Part shown: positions 1-7,008 of the stretch, piece after piece
How positions within the stretch are numbered: the stretch's first letter is position 1
How the letters are laid out: each line of letters begins with the position of its first letter
Assembly: GCA_964603125.1 (NCBI GenBank)
Contig: CAZRUA010000113.1
Coordinates: forward strand, 1 to 11,540
Length of the DNA: 11,540 nucleotides
Source: CAZRUA01 sp964603125
GTDB lineage: Bacteria > Bacteroidota > Bacteroidia > B-17B0 > Aurantibacillaceae
Direction: 5' to 3'
Translations under genes and position numbers: made by a program
The notes under the pieces: model-generated
What the model was told of the DNA's origin: nothing
Database searches by the model: none
Seen by the model: the letters and a program-made list of their open reading frames with translations, nothing else

Positions 1-1
1 A

Positions 2-490
2 TGCACCTATTTATTTCAATCACAAAAAAAAATCAAACAAGGTGTTTCCATTTCCTATTCGTTTTTTAGAAGTGCTGCTGAAAACCCAAATATTAAAAAT
101 GCATTTAATCTTCATATGATTAATTTGGGATATTTACTCCATTACGATTACCAGAACAAACTACAAAATCTATATTCAGATATTTCAATAAACGCAATAA
201 CCTCAGGTCTATTTAAACGAATAAATAGTGAAGCTTTTTTTGTTGATGATAAAAGATTAAAAGCATTTGGCCTTGGCACTAGTATAAATATTAAAACAGG
301 ATATAATTTCAACCTATTGAAAAGTGGTGCTATATCGCCATTCTTCTCCATTGAATACACTCCTTATTTATACTCTCCCAACACAGAAGCGGTTATTAAT
401 CAAACGAAAGGATTAATAAGCAAATCCTGGACAGCCATTGTTGCAGTCCAAATAGGAGTGAAATTTAGTTTTCACAAAAAAGAAAACTAA
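2..490 (+). CDS. Probable outer-membrane beta-barrel protein, C-terminal part (5' end outside window)
   Basis: The frame is open from base 2 to the TAA at 488-490, giving 162 residues without an N-terminus, so the gene starts upstream of the window. The ATG at 116 is internal: the residues before it (for example QGVSISYSFF) read as normal coding sequence. The protein has alternating polar/hydrophobic stretches of about 8-12 residues (GVSISYSFF, AFGLGTSINIKTGYNF, ISPFFSIEYTPYLY, AIVAVQIGVKFSF), as in transmembrane beta-strands, and ends close to an aromatic-terminated strand, as many outer-membrane barrels do. No enzyme motif is visible. I cannot name the family. It could be a porin-like or small barrel protein of the outer membrane. 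It lies 68 bp upstream of the AraC-type regulator on the same strand, but a promoter-like sequence separates them, so a functional link is not shown. Confidence 0.6.
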   Translation, partial: CTYLFQSQKKIKQGVSISYSFFRSAAENPNIKNAFNLHMINLGYLLHYDYQNKLQNLYSDISINAITSGLFKRINSEAFFVDDKRLKAFGLGTSINIKTGYNFNLLKSGAISPFFSIEYTPYLYSPNTEAVINQTKGLISKSWTAIVAVQIGVKFSFHKKEN

Positions 491-512
491 AAGTCGAACC
501 ACTTTAATTCGT

Positions 513-543
513 TTTGAATTTCTTAAAGAAATGATTAACTTTA
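513..543 (+). promoter_or_regulatory. Putative Bacteroidota-type promoter of the AraC-family gene
   Basis: TTTG at 513-516, 19 bases of spacer, then TAACTTTA at 536-543, which matches 7 of 8 positions of the Bacteroidota -7 box TAnnTTTG. Spacing fits the known -33/-7 arrangement. Transcription would begin near 549-551, giving a leader of about 10 nt before the ATG at 559. Prediction by eye only. Confidence 0.4.
518..532. promoter_or_regulatory. Perfect inverted repeat in the promoter spacer, candidate operator
   Basis: ATTTCTT (518-524), central A (525), AAGAAAT (526-532): a perfect 7+7 dyad lying exactly between the proposed -33 and -7 boxes of the AraC-type gene. A protein bound here would block RNA polymerase. 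AraC proteins more often bind direct repeats, so the ligand could be another dimeric regulator, or the repeat may be chance in AT-rich DNA. Confidence 0.3.
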
Positions 544-558
544 TGTATTCGTAAAGCA

Positions 559-1482
559 ATGGTAAATAAAGTTATTCCAAATTCACCCGAACTCACCAAC
601 GAGAAACTACTAAAAACATTAGTAGAAAACAGAACAATCTATAATTTAGAAAATTGCGAATTAAACTTATTTGAAACCTACCAAAAATCAGCACTTGTCC
701 CTTTAAAGTTTAACGACTTAGTTGTGACAAGTATGCTAAAAGGAAAAAAAGTAATGCATCTTTTTGATAAAGATGGTTTTGACTATCTACCTGGAGAATC
801 AGTAATTATACCATCTAACGTTGAAATGAGAATTGACTTCCCCGAAGCCACATTTGATAATCCAACACAGTGCCTAGCACTAGCCATTGATAACAAAAAA
901 ATAGTTGATACACTTAATTACCTGAATGAAAAATACCCAAAAGACGGGAAAAGCAATTTTTGGCAATTAGATGAAAGTAATTTTTACTTTGAAAACAATG
1001 CAGAGATGGCTGTTACCATTAACAAAATAATACAAATCTGCCAAAGCACTTCTATTTTTAAAGATACATTAGCTGATTTATCACTTCAAGAATTATTAGT
1101 TAAAATTGTTCAATCGCAAACTTTAAAAGGTGTTAGCGCAGGTAACGAGAGTAAACTTAGCCCTATGTTATCAGGTATTGTTCAACATATCAAAGAAAAC
1201 ATAGCCAACAAAATTGAATTAAAAACTATTGCGCAAAAAGTAGGTTTAAGCACATCAACTTTATACCGATTATTTAAAACTGAACTAGGAATAAGTCCGG
1301 TAGAATTTGTGATTTTAGAAAAAATAAAATTGGCCAAACGTTACCTTGCAGATAAAAACGTGTACATCAAAAATGTTTCGTATGAAGCAGGCTTTGAAGA
1401 TAGCAATTACTTTATACGCGTGTTTAAGCATTACGAAGGCATAACTCCAAAGCAATACCAACAATTGCTTCATAAAAAATAA
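559..1482 (+). CDS. AraC/XylS-family transcriptional regulator
   Basis: A 307-residue regulator with the usual two-part AraC design. Residues about 35-190 form a cupin-like ligand or dimerisation domain (the stretch YLPGESVIIPSNVEM, 77-90, is typical of this fold). Residues about 203-303 form the DNA-binding domain with two helix-turn-helix units: the first at about 221-241 (LKTIAQKVGLSTSTLYRLFK), the second around 270-290 with the family signature VSYEAGFEDSNYFIRVFKHYEGITP. The start ATG at 559 follows a promoter-like sequence closely and gives a full-length protein. The gene converges on the DUF779/aldehyde dehydrogenase pair with only 2 bp between stop codons. Regulators of this type are often found beside aldehyde dehydrogenases, so control of that pair by an aldehyde or alcohol-derived signal is the natural inference. 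The ligand cannot be read from sequence. Confidence 0.93.
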   Translation: MVNKVIPNSPELTNEKLLKTLVENRTIYNLENCELNLFETYQKSALVPLKFNDLVVTSMLKGKKVMHLFDKDGFDYLPGESVIIPSNVEMRIDFPEATFDNPTQCLALAIDNKKIVDTLNYLNEKYPKDGKSNFWQLDESNFYFENNAEMAVTINKIIQICQSTSIFKDTLADLSLQELLVKIVQSQTLKGVSAGNESKLSPMLSGIVQHIKENIANKIELKTIAQKVGLSTSTLYRLFKTELGISPVEFVILEKIKLAKRYLADKNVYIKNVSYEAGFEDSNYFIRVFKHYEGITPKQYQQLLHKK

Positions 1483-1484
1483 AC

Positions 1485-1856
1485 TCACTCTACAAATCGT
1501 AAAGGTTCCAAATCCTTCATTTCATTTTCATCAAACAACCGTGATTTAGTTAAAAACCTTACGCCCATTGGTATTTCTAAAGAAAAACTAGAGCCTCTTC
1601 CTGCTGCCACATCAATATGTAACTGAGTATGTTTCCAATACTCAAATTGATCTTTACTCATCCAAAATTCACAATCCTCTATAACTCCGATACAAACATC
1701 GCTTCCACCAACTTTAAAGTCACCTTTCTCAAAACACATGGGTTGCGAGCCATCACAACAACCACCACTTTGATGGAACATCAGTTCTCCAAAACGTTGT
1801 TTCAATTCATTCACTATCCTTATTGCACCATCACTTATAGTAACCCGTTTTGTCAT
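1485..1856 (-). CDS. DUF779 family protein, aldehyde dehydrogenase-associated
   Basis: A 123-residue protein of the DUF779 family, recognised by its conserved blocks HQSGGCCDGSQPMC (28-41), QFEYWKHTQLHIDV (70-83), GRGSSFSLE (87-95) and GVRFLTKSRLF (98-108). Cys33, Cys34 and Cys41 suggest metal binding or thiol chemistry, but I know of no established function. The family is repeatedly encoded next to NAD-dependent acetaldehyde-type dehydrogenases, as here, where it lies 63 bp downstream of one on the same strand, so it probably assists aldehyde oxidation. I chose the ATG at 1856 (MTKRV). A TTG at 1874 would add six residues, but it lies inside the arm of a strong hairpin. No signal peptide or membrane segment; cytoplasmic. 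Its stop codon is 2 bp from that of the convergent AraC gene, so the 3' ends of the two transcripts must overlap. Confidence 0.92.
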   Translation of the reverse strand: MTKRVTISDGAIRIVNELKQRFGELMFHQSGGCCDGSQPMCFEKGDFKVGGSDVCIGVIEDCEFWMSKDQFEYWKHTQLHIDVAAGRGSSFSLEIPMGVRFLTKSRLFDENEMKDLEPLRFVE

Positions 1857-1868
1857 AGTAATAATATA

Positions 1869-1897
1869 AACCAAAGAGCTTGTTCAGCTCTTTGGTT
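1869..1897 (-). terminator. Strong stem-loop between aldehyde dehydrogenase and DUF779 genes (attenuator or terminator candidate)
   Basis: Perfect 12-bp arms, AACCAAAGAGCT (1869-1880) and AGCTCTTTGGTT (1886-1897), around a 5-base loop. In the direction of the minus-strand operon the stem is followed by TATATTATTACT and then the ATG of the DUF779 gene, 12 bases after the stem. The U-rich but imperfect tail suggests partial termination after the dehydrogenase, so less DUF779 mRNA is made. An RNA-processing or stability hairpin is an equal alternative. Confidence 0.55.
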
Positions 1898-1919
1898 AGT
1901 GAATAAAAACTAATCTGTA

Positions 1920-3419
1920 TTAAAAGAAACCTAATTTCTTTTTATCGTAAGAAACCAACATGTTTTTAGTTTGGCGGTAGTGACCTAACATCATTAAATG
2001 ATTTTCTCTTCCAAATCCAGATTTTTTATATCCTCCAAATGGTGCATGCGCTGGATAAGCATGATAACAATTTACCCATACCCTACCCGCTTGTATAGCT
2101 CGTGGCACTTGATACAACTCATGCGCATCACGTGTCCAAACACCTGCTCCTAATCCATACATGGTGTCATTTGCAATTGCAATTGCTTCCTCAGTAGTTT
2201 TAAAAGTAGTTACACAAACAACAGGTCCAAAAATCTCTTCCTGAAAAATCCGCATTTTATTATTTCCCTTAAACAGTGTTGGTTGAATGTAATATCCTCC
2301 TGCCAAATCTCCTTCCAATTTTTGAGCATCACCACCGCATAACAATTCGGCACCTTCTTCTTTCCCCAATTTTAAATACGATTGTATTTTTTCGTATTGA
2401 TCGTTAGAAGCTTGAGCGCCCATCATTGTTGAGCTATCTAATGGGTTACCCATTTTAATAGCTTTAGTACGTTCTACTACTTTACTCATAAACTTATCGT
2501 AAATGCTTTCATGCACCAAAATACGCGAAGGGCATGTGCAAACTTCTCCTTGATTAACAGCAAACAATACAGCACCTTCTACTGCCTTATCAAAAAACTC
2601 ATCATCAGCATCGGCAACAGATGGGAAGAAAATGTTTGGTGATTTACCGCCTAACTCCATCGTAACCGGAATTAAATTTTCAGAAGCATACTGCATAATT
2701 AATCTACCCGTAGTTGTTTCACCAGTGAAAGAAACTTTTGCAATACGAGGCGATTGAGCCAAGGGTTTGCCCGCTTCAGGACCAAAACCTGTAACTACAT
2801 TAATAACTCCAGCAGGCACAACATCTTTCAATAATTCCATGAGTATCATTATAGAAGTTGGAGTTTGCTCAGCTGGCTTAACCACAACCGTACAACCAGC
2901 TGCTAAAGCTGGAGCAATTTTCCAAGTTGCCATTAATAATGGGAAATTCCATGGAATGATTTGTCCCACAACCCCTAAAGGTTCGTGCAAACAAATACTT
3001 ACTGTATTTTCATCATGCTCCGAAATAGTTCCTTCCTCAGCACGAATAACACCAGCAAAATATCTAAAATGATCAATACATAATGGCAAATCAACATTTA
3101 CAGTTTCACGAATAGGCTTGCCATTATCTATTGTTTCAACTACAGAAAGGTTTTGAAGATTGGCTTCCATAATATCAGCTATCTTATTTAAGATACCCGA
3201 ACGATATGCAGCCGATGTTTTACTCCAAGTGGCAAATGCTGCATGCGCTGCATCTAATGCTAATTCAATATCTTCTTTTCCCGATCGAGCCGCCTTGGTA
3301 AAAGCTTTACCATCAATTGGACTTATATTTTCAAAGTACTCTCCCTTAATTGGAGCTACAAATTTACCACCGATAAAATTATCGTAATGGCTTTTGAATG
3401 TGGGTTTACTGTTTGACAT
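1920..3419 (-). CDS. NAD(P)-dependent aldehyde dehydrogenase, ExaC/AldB-like (acetaldehyde type)
   Basis: A full-length 499-residue aldehyde dehydrogenase, oxidising an aldehyde to the carboxylic acid with NAD(P)+ in the cytoplasm. All hallmark residues are present: Asn158 in PWNFP, the cofactor-binding Lys181 in VVKPAEQTP, FTGETTTG (231-238), the general base Glu255 in MELGGKSPN, the nucleophile Cys294 in NQGEVCTCPSR, and Glu395 in EEIFGPV. The CTCPSR context and the ending LVSYDKKKLGFF match the acetaldehyde/propionaldehyde-type branch (E. coli AldB, Pseudomonas ExaC), so acetaldehyde to acetate is the best guess; other short aldehydes are possible. The ATG at 3419 gives the normal N-terminus. 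Upstream of the start lies a near-perfect dyad, and downstream a hairpin and the DUF779 gene. The neighbouring AraC-type regulator probably controls it. A GH1 gene 260 bp upstream on the same strand seems to belong to a separate unit. Confidence 0.95.
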   Translation of the reverse strand: MSNSKPTFKSHYDNFIGGKFVAPIKGEYFENISPIDGKAFTKAARSGKEDIELALDAAHAAFATWSKTSAAYRSGILNKIADIMEANLQNLSVVETIDNGKPIRETVNVDLPLCIDHFRYFAGVIRAEEGTISEHDENTVSICLHEPLGVVGQIIPWNFPLLMATWKIAPALAAGCTVVVKPAEQTPTSIMILMELLKDVVPAGVINVVTGFGPEAGKPLAQSPRIAKVSFTGETTTGRLIMQYASENLIPVTMELGGKSPNIFFPSVADADDEFFDKAVEGAVLFAVNQGEVCTCPSRILVHESIYDKFMSKVVERTKAIKMGNPLDSSTMMGAQASNDQYEKIQSYLKLGKEEGAELLCGGDAQKLEGDLAGGYYIQPTLFKGNNKMRIFQEEIFGPVVCVTTFKTTEEAIAIANDTMYGLGAGVWTRDAHELYQVPRAIQAGRVWVNCYHAYPAHAPFGGYKKSGFGRENHLMMLGHYRQTKNMLVSYDKKKLGFF

Positions 3420-3430
3420 GGTATTATGTT

Positions 3431-3458
3431 TTAAAGTTTAACACAATGTTAACTTTAA
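3431..3458 (-). promoter_or_regulatory. Near-perfect inverted repeat before the aldehyde dehydrogenase start
   Basis: TTAAAGTT-t-AACA (3431-3443), spacer CAA, TGTTAACTTTAA (3447-3458): 12-base arms that are exact apart from one extra T in the left arm. It ends 11 bases upstream of the dehydrogenase ATG, in the place of an operator or a 5'-leader hairpin. The arms are AT-rich, which favours a protein-binding site over a stable RNA structure. I found no convincing TAnnTTTG box for this gene; the nearest is an imperfect one around 3487-3495. Confidence 0.4.
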
Positions 3459-3535
3459 TTGACTCTAAAAAGTAGCACGAATCATTCAAATAATAGCACA
3501 GAATTAAATAACCACAACTTAACTTTCTATAAACC

Positions 3536-3563
3536 TTTGTTACTCTACAAAACAATACCTTTG
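3536..3563 (+). promoter_or_regulatory. Putative plus-strand promoter in the 3420-3679 gap
   Basis: TTTG at 3536-3539 and an exact TAnnTTTG match, TACCTTTG, at 3556-3563. The 16-base spacer is slightly shorter than the usual 17-23. Transcription would start only a few bases before the ATG of the small reading frame at 3575, giving a nearly leaderless mRNA. Confidence 0.3.
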
Positions 3564-3574
3564 GATAAAAAACA

Positions 3575-3676
3575 ATGAATACCAACAAATCTCTTGCCGC
3601 TAACAAAATAAGATCAACAATACTTTTGATTTTAATATTGTCTGTAATATGCGCTGCCTGTGTTATGCAACAATAG
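3575..3676 (+). CDS. Possible 33-aa single-span membrane peptide
   Basis: ATG at 3575 to TAG at 3674-3676 encodes 33 residues: a polar, basic start (MNTNKSLAANKIR) followed by a clearly hydrophobic segment (STILLILILSVICAACV, 14-30) and a short MQQ end. This is the charge and hydrophobicity layout of a small inner-membrane peptide or an N-terminal signal. The Cys residues are not in a convincing lipobox. It is the only gene-like object in the gap between two minus-strand genes, has a TAnnTTTG box just upstream, and ends 3 bp before the stop of the convergent GH1 gene. It could instead be the stub of a decayed exported protein or a chance frame. No homologue is recognised. Confidence 0.3.
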   Translation: MNTNKSLAANKIRSTILLILILSVICAACVMQQ

Positions 3677-3679
3677 CTT

Positions 3680-5044
3680 TTAAGATTTTAAAAATTTAGC
3701 GTACCAATACCCAGAATTTTTAATGGTTCGCATTTGTGTTTTAAAATCAACATACACTAAACCAAAACGTTGCTTATATCCTTCGGCCCATTCAAAATTA
3801 TCTGTTAAAGCCCACACAAAATAGCCCCCAATTTTCAAACCTTCCTGCTTGGCTTTTAAAACTTGTTCCAAATAGGATTGTAAATACTGCGTGCGATTAT
3901 CATCTTCTACAACATCATTTACGATTTCATCTTGAAAAGAAGCCCCATTTTCGGTAATAATAATTTTTTTAATACCCTTATGCGCACTGTATTTTTTTAT
4001 CATTTGATAAATAGCTTCAGGATAAACTTCCCAGTCGGTTAAGGTATGATATACTTTACGTTTATCAGCTGGTATAAGCTTAGCTTTCAAGTAAGGAACC
4101 AGATAAGTATGCTTTACAACTTCACGCGTATAATTCTGTATTCCAATAAAATCAAAATCAACTTTCATATTCCCTTCATCCTCGGTATGCATATACTTTT
4201 TAATTTTCTTTAAAAAGGGGATGGTCTCCAAAGGATAACCAAGTCCTAGAGTTGGCTCTATAAAAGCCCTATTCAACAAAGCATCAATTTTCTTGGCAGC
4301 CTCAACATCTTTAAAGGAAGCAGAATAAGGAGTTATGTAAGAACAAGAAAATGTTGTTCCTACATTTGAACTTGAATCTATCTTTTTTATCGCTCTAAAT
4401 CCTACGCCTTGGCATAAAACCGCATGATGCATTGCCTTTAAAAAATTTGAAATCCCCTTTCTTCCAGGAGCGTGCACTCCTAAAAAATAACCAGCACCAG
4501 TAAATACCATGGGTTCGTTTAAGACCATCCAGTTCTTCACTTTTGTTTTATAAGCCTTTACGCATACTTCAACATAGTTTTCGAACCATGTTAATATTTC
4601 ACGATTTGTCCAACCACCCTTATACTCCAATTCCAAAGGCAAATCCCAGTGATATAGGGTTATCCATGGCTCAATATTTTGTTGTAAACAGTAATCAATA
4701 ACATTGTGGTAAAAATCTATTCCCGCTTGATTTATTTCGCCGGTTCCATTTGGAATAATGCGTGGCCAAGAAATTGATATTCGGAAATTAGGAATTCCTA
4801 GTTTTTTCACTAAGTCGATATCCTCTTTATAGTGCTTATAAAAATTACAGGCAACGGATGGTGTATCACCATTTAAAATTTTACCTTTTTTTGTAGCAAA
4901 GTAATCCCATATTGAAAGACCCTTCCCATCGGCATGATAAGCACCTTCTATTTGTAAAGCCGAGCATGAAACTCCCCAAATAAAATCCTTACCAAACAAA
5001 TGCCTATCTAATATATTAGCATCTTGAATTTTATTCTTTACCAT
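3680..5044 (-). CDS. Glycoside hydrolase family 1 beta-glycosidase (beta-glucosidase-like)
   Basis: A complete 454-residue GH1 enzyme, the usual length. The retaining-mechanism residues are both present: acid/base Glu177 in LNEP and nucleophile Glu365 in ITENG. Glycone-site residues also fit: Gln31 (QIEGA), His132 and Trp133 (YHWDLP), Asn176, Asn304-Tyr305, Trp411, and Glu418-Trp419 (NFEWAEGY). There is no signal peptide, so it acts in the cytoplasm, on imported or internally made beta-glycosides or phosphoglycosides; the sugar cannot be settled by eye. No SusC/SusD, transporter or PTS gene is nearby, which argues against simple sugar utilisation. It starts 5 bp after the glycosyltransferase stop, so they are co-transcribed, and it is probably the last gene of that unit. 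A transglycosylating or glycoconjugate-trimming role is possible. Confidence 0.95.
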   Translation of the reverse strand: MVKNKIQDANILDRHLFGKDFIWGVSCSALQIEGAYHADGKGLSIWDYFATKKGKILNGDTPSVACNFYKHYKEDIDLVKKLGIPNFRISISWPRIIPNGTGEINQAGIDFYHNVIDYCLQQNIEPWITLYHWDLPLELEYKGGWTNREILTWFENYVEVCVKAYKTKVKNWMVLNEPMVFTGAGYFLGVHAPGRKGISNFLKAMHHAVLCQGVGFRAIKKIDSSSNVGTTFSCSYITPYSASFKDVEAAKKIDALLNRAFIEPTLGLGYPLETIPFLKKIKKYMHTEDEGNMKVDFDFIGIQNYTREVVKHTYLVPYLKAKLIPADKRKVYHTLTDWEVYPEAIYQMIKKYSAHKGIKKIIITENGASFQDEIVNDVVEDDNRTQYLQSYLEQVLKAKQEGLKIGGYFVWALTDNFEWAEGYKQRFGLVYVDFKTQMRTIKNSGYWYAKFLKS

Positions 5045-5049
5045 ATGAA

Positions 5050-6090
5050 TTACTGAAACATATTATAACTCAAAGTTTCGCTAAATTTATCCAAAACTTT
5101 AATTTTCGAATGATTTTTAATAATAGTGCTTACAATCTTCTCAGCATTATCCTCGTAATTCACTTTAATTACTTTGCCATCAACCAACCATTCATTAATT
5201 CTATCTAAATTATCAGAATTCAACTTCTTTAAAACCTTTACCCCCATGCTCTCTAACATTTGAGCGTTACAATATTGCTCATATTGCTTCTTCATGGGTA
5301 CAACTAATAACTTCTTTTTTAAAAACAAAGCCTCGCTTGTGGTTCCAAAGCCTGCATTACAAAAAACACCTGCTGAAGAAGCCATGCTTTTTAAAAAATC
5401 ATCTGTCTTAATTGGATTAATGTATACATTCTTCTCTCTATAACTCTTTTTGCTGTGTTTAGAAAAAACTTGCCATTTTATGTAAGGGAATTTTTGCAAA
5501 TGCTTAATAATTTTCTCGTCGCTATAAGAAGGTAAATAAACCGTTACATGTCCTTCGTTACTAACTTCAATGTCTCTCACCTCTTTACGAATAATAGGTG
5601 TAAAAACATTTTTATCTAAAGCTTTAAAATGAAAGCCATAAGCATAAGTTGTTGGGGCATAGTTTTTCAAAACCAAAACACCCATCATATCCGTTTTTTT
5701 GGGACGAGGCGCTAATGGATGCAAAGTAGCCACTTGATTACTTAAGCCAATGGTTGGTTTTTTAGCACGAATAGCTGCCCAACAAGATACCGGCTCAAAG
5801 TCGCTTATAATGATATCATACTGCTTTACGTTTAAAGCCTTAATTTCCTTTAAAAGTTTTCGCGTATTCATTTTCAAATACGTCTTCCAAATATCTACTC
5901 CACCCTTTTTGCCAAAAATAAACGATAAACCATTTAATCTATACTTTACTTTAAAAGGCAAACCTATATCCGATTGAATACCGCTAACCAAAATATCAAC
6001 CTCACCATGTTTTTGCAGATACGGAATAATTTCAATTGCTCTTGTTATATGTCCGTTACCAGTACCTTGTACCGCGTATAAAATTTTCAT
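5050..6090 (-). CDS. GT-B fold glycosyltransferase (Glyco_trans_1_3-like, related to MurG/MGT types)
   Basis: A 346-residue glycosyltransferase of the two-Rossmann-domain GT-B kind. The N-terminus has the GTGNGHITRA motif (9-18), whose Gly-rich turn and His14 resemble acceptor-side loops of MurG, diacylglycerol glycosyltransferases and macrolide glycosyltransferases. The C-terminal domain carries the nucleotide-sugar signature CNAGFGTTSEAL (244-255) followed by a conserved VPMKKQYEQ segment (264-272). There is no signal peptide or membrane helix; such enzymes sit in the cytoplasm or on the inner face of the membrane. Donor and acceptor are unknown. It lies between an LpxH-like phosphoesterase (27 bp upstream) and a GH1 glycosidase (5 bp downstream), which suggests work on a lipid or other glycoconjugate. 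The ATG at 6090 begins MKILYAVQG, a standard start for the family. Confidence 0.88.
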   Translation of the reverse strand: MKILYAVQGTGNGHITRAIEIIPYLQKHGEVDILVSGIQSDIGLPFKVKYRLNGLSFIFGKKGGVDIWKTYLKMNTRKLLKEIKALNVKQYDIIISDFEPVSCWAAIRAKKPTIGLSNQVATLHPLAPRPKKTDMMGVLVLKNYAPTTYAYGFHFKALDKNVFTPIIRKEVRDIEVSNEGHVTVYLPSYSDEKIIKHLQKFPYIKWQVFSKHSKKSYREKNVYINPIKTDDFLKSMASSAGVFCNAGFGTTSEALFLKKKLLVVPMKKQYEQYCNAQMLESMGVKVLKKLNSDNLDRINEWLVDGKVIKVNYEDNAEKIVSTIIKNHSKIKVLDKFSETLSYNMFQ

Positions 6091-6117
6091 TCCAAAATTA
6101 TTTTTAGTTTTCTACGT

Positions 6118-7002
6118 TTACTTAAAATTCACTTCCTTATCAACAGTGCTAATTTTAAATTCAGCTAACATTTGATTAAATATTTCATTATCGCTCATCA
6201 TTACCAATTCATCATCTGTTTCAGATTCTTCGTGCTCGTAATCTTCTTCTTTGTAATGATACAAACTCCATTTACCATCAACATATTCTAGGGAAGTTAA
6301 ATTTTCTATCCAGTCGCCCGAATTTAAATACTGTACTTGACCTTTATCTGTAACTATTGTTTTCATTTCAGGGTGATGGATATGACCACATAATACATAT
6401 TCATAACCATTCGAAATTGCTATATCAGCTGCTGTCTTTTCAAAATCATTGATAAACTTAACAGCCGACTTAACACTGTTTTTAATATTTTTTGAAAGTG
6501 AAATTCTTCCTCTTCCCATTTTCATCGATACCCAATTGCAAAAGGAATTTAAATGTATTAATAAATCGTACCCTTTAGAACCCAACTTAGCCAACCATTT
6601 TGAATGTTGCATGGTTACATCAAATACATCGCCATGAAAAATCCAAGTTTTTCTACCATCCAAATTCAAAAGCAATTTGTTATCGATGGTTAATGAGCCC
6701 ATTTTAAATCCAGCAAATTTTCTGAGCATTTCATCGTGATTACCTGTAATGTAATACACTTTAACCCCTTTGCTTATCCATTTAATAATTTTATTAATAA
6801 CTCGCATGTGCGATTGAGGCCAATAACGCTTGCTAAATTGCCACATATCAATAATATCTCCATTAAGAATAATCATTTTAGGCTTAATACTTTTTAAGTA
6901 TTTCAGCAATTCTGTACTATGACATCCATAAGTTCCTAAATGAATATCCGAGATAACCAATATGTCTATCTTACGCTTTTTCTTTTTTTGTTTAGTTTCC
7001 AT
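6118..7002 (-). CDS. LpxH/YbbF-like metallophosphoesterase (UDP-2,3-diacylglucosamine diphosphatase family)
   Basis: A 294-residue calcineurin-like phosphoesterase with a complete two-metal site: Asp19 and His21 (SDIHLG), Asp49 (NGDIID), Asn88 (GNHDE), His123 (HGD), and His207 and His209 (GHIHHP). Order and spacing match the LpxH/YbbF group, whose LpxH members cleave UDP-2,3-diacylglucosamine to lipid X in lipid A synthesis. Authentic LpxH of proteobacteria has GNRD at the fourth motif, where this protein has GNHD; so it may be the Bacteroidota form of LpxH or a relative acting on another nucleotide-lipid or phosphoester. The N-terminus is strongly basic (KQKKKKRK, 4-11), which could favour contact with membrane phospholipid, and the C-terminus is acidic (EDYEHEESETDDE, 253-265). 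No membrane span. It starts 6 bp after a small upstream gene and leads into the glycosyltransferase. Confidence 0.88.
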   Translation of the reverse strand: METKQKKKKRKIDILVISDIHLGTYGCHSTELLKYLKSIKPKMIILNGDIIDMWQFSKRYWPQSHMRVINKIIKWISKGVKVYYITGNHDEMLRKFAGFKMGSLTIDNKLLLNLDGRKTWIFHGDVFDVTMQHSKWLAKLGSKGYDLLIHLNSFCNWVSMKMGRGRISLSKNIKNSVKSAVKFINDFEKTAADIAISNGYEYVLCGHIHHPEMKTIVTDKGQVQYLNSGDWIENLTSLEYVDGKWSLYHYKEEDYEHEESETDDELVMMSDNEIFNQMLAEFKISTVDKEVNFK

Positions 7003-7008
7003 TAGTAA

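Noticed and set aside
148..360. 70-codon minus-strand frame
   Set aside because: Lies fully inside the outer-membrane protein gene on the other strand and has no family features.
1629..1913. 94-codon plus-strand frame
   Set aside because: Antisense to the well-supported DUF779 gene; composition is a mirror of that gene and not protein-like.
2767..3387. Two plus-strand frames (2767-3072 and 3160-3387)
   Set aside because: Antisense to conserved parts of the aldehyde dehydrogenase.
3424..3606. 60-codon minus-strand frame upstream of the dehydrogenase
   Set aside because: Cys/Tyr/Leu-rich, no domain or family features, crosses the dyad and the opposite-strand promoter-like box; more likely non-coding.
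3575..3676. Lipoprotein reading of the 33-aa peptide
   Set aside because: The Cys residues (ICAAC) have no proper lipobox, and almost nothing would remain after cleavage.
5750..6637. Plus-strand frames at 5750-5977 and 6449-6637
   Set aside because: Antisense to the glycosyltransferase and phosphoesterase, whose motifs are complete.
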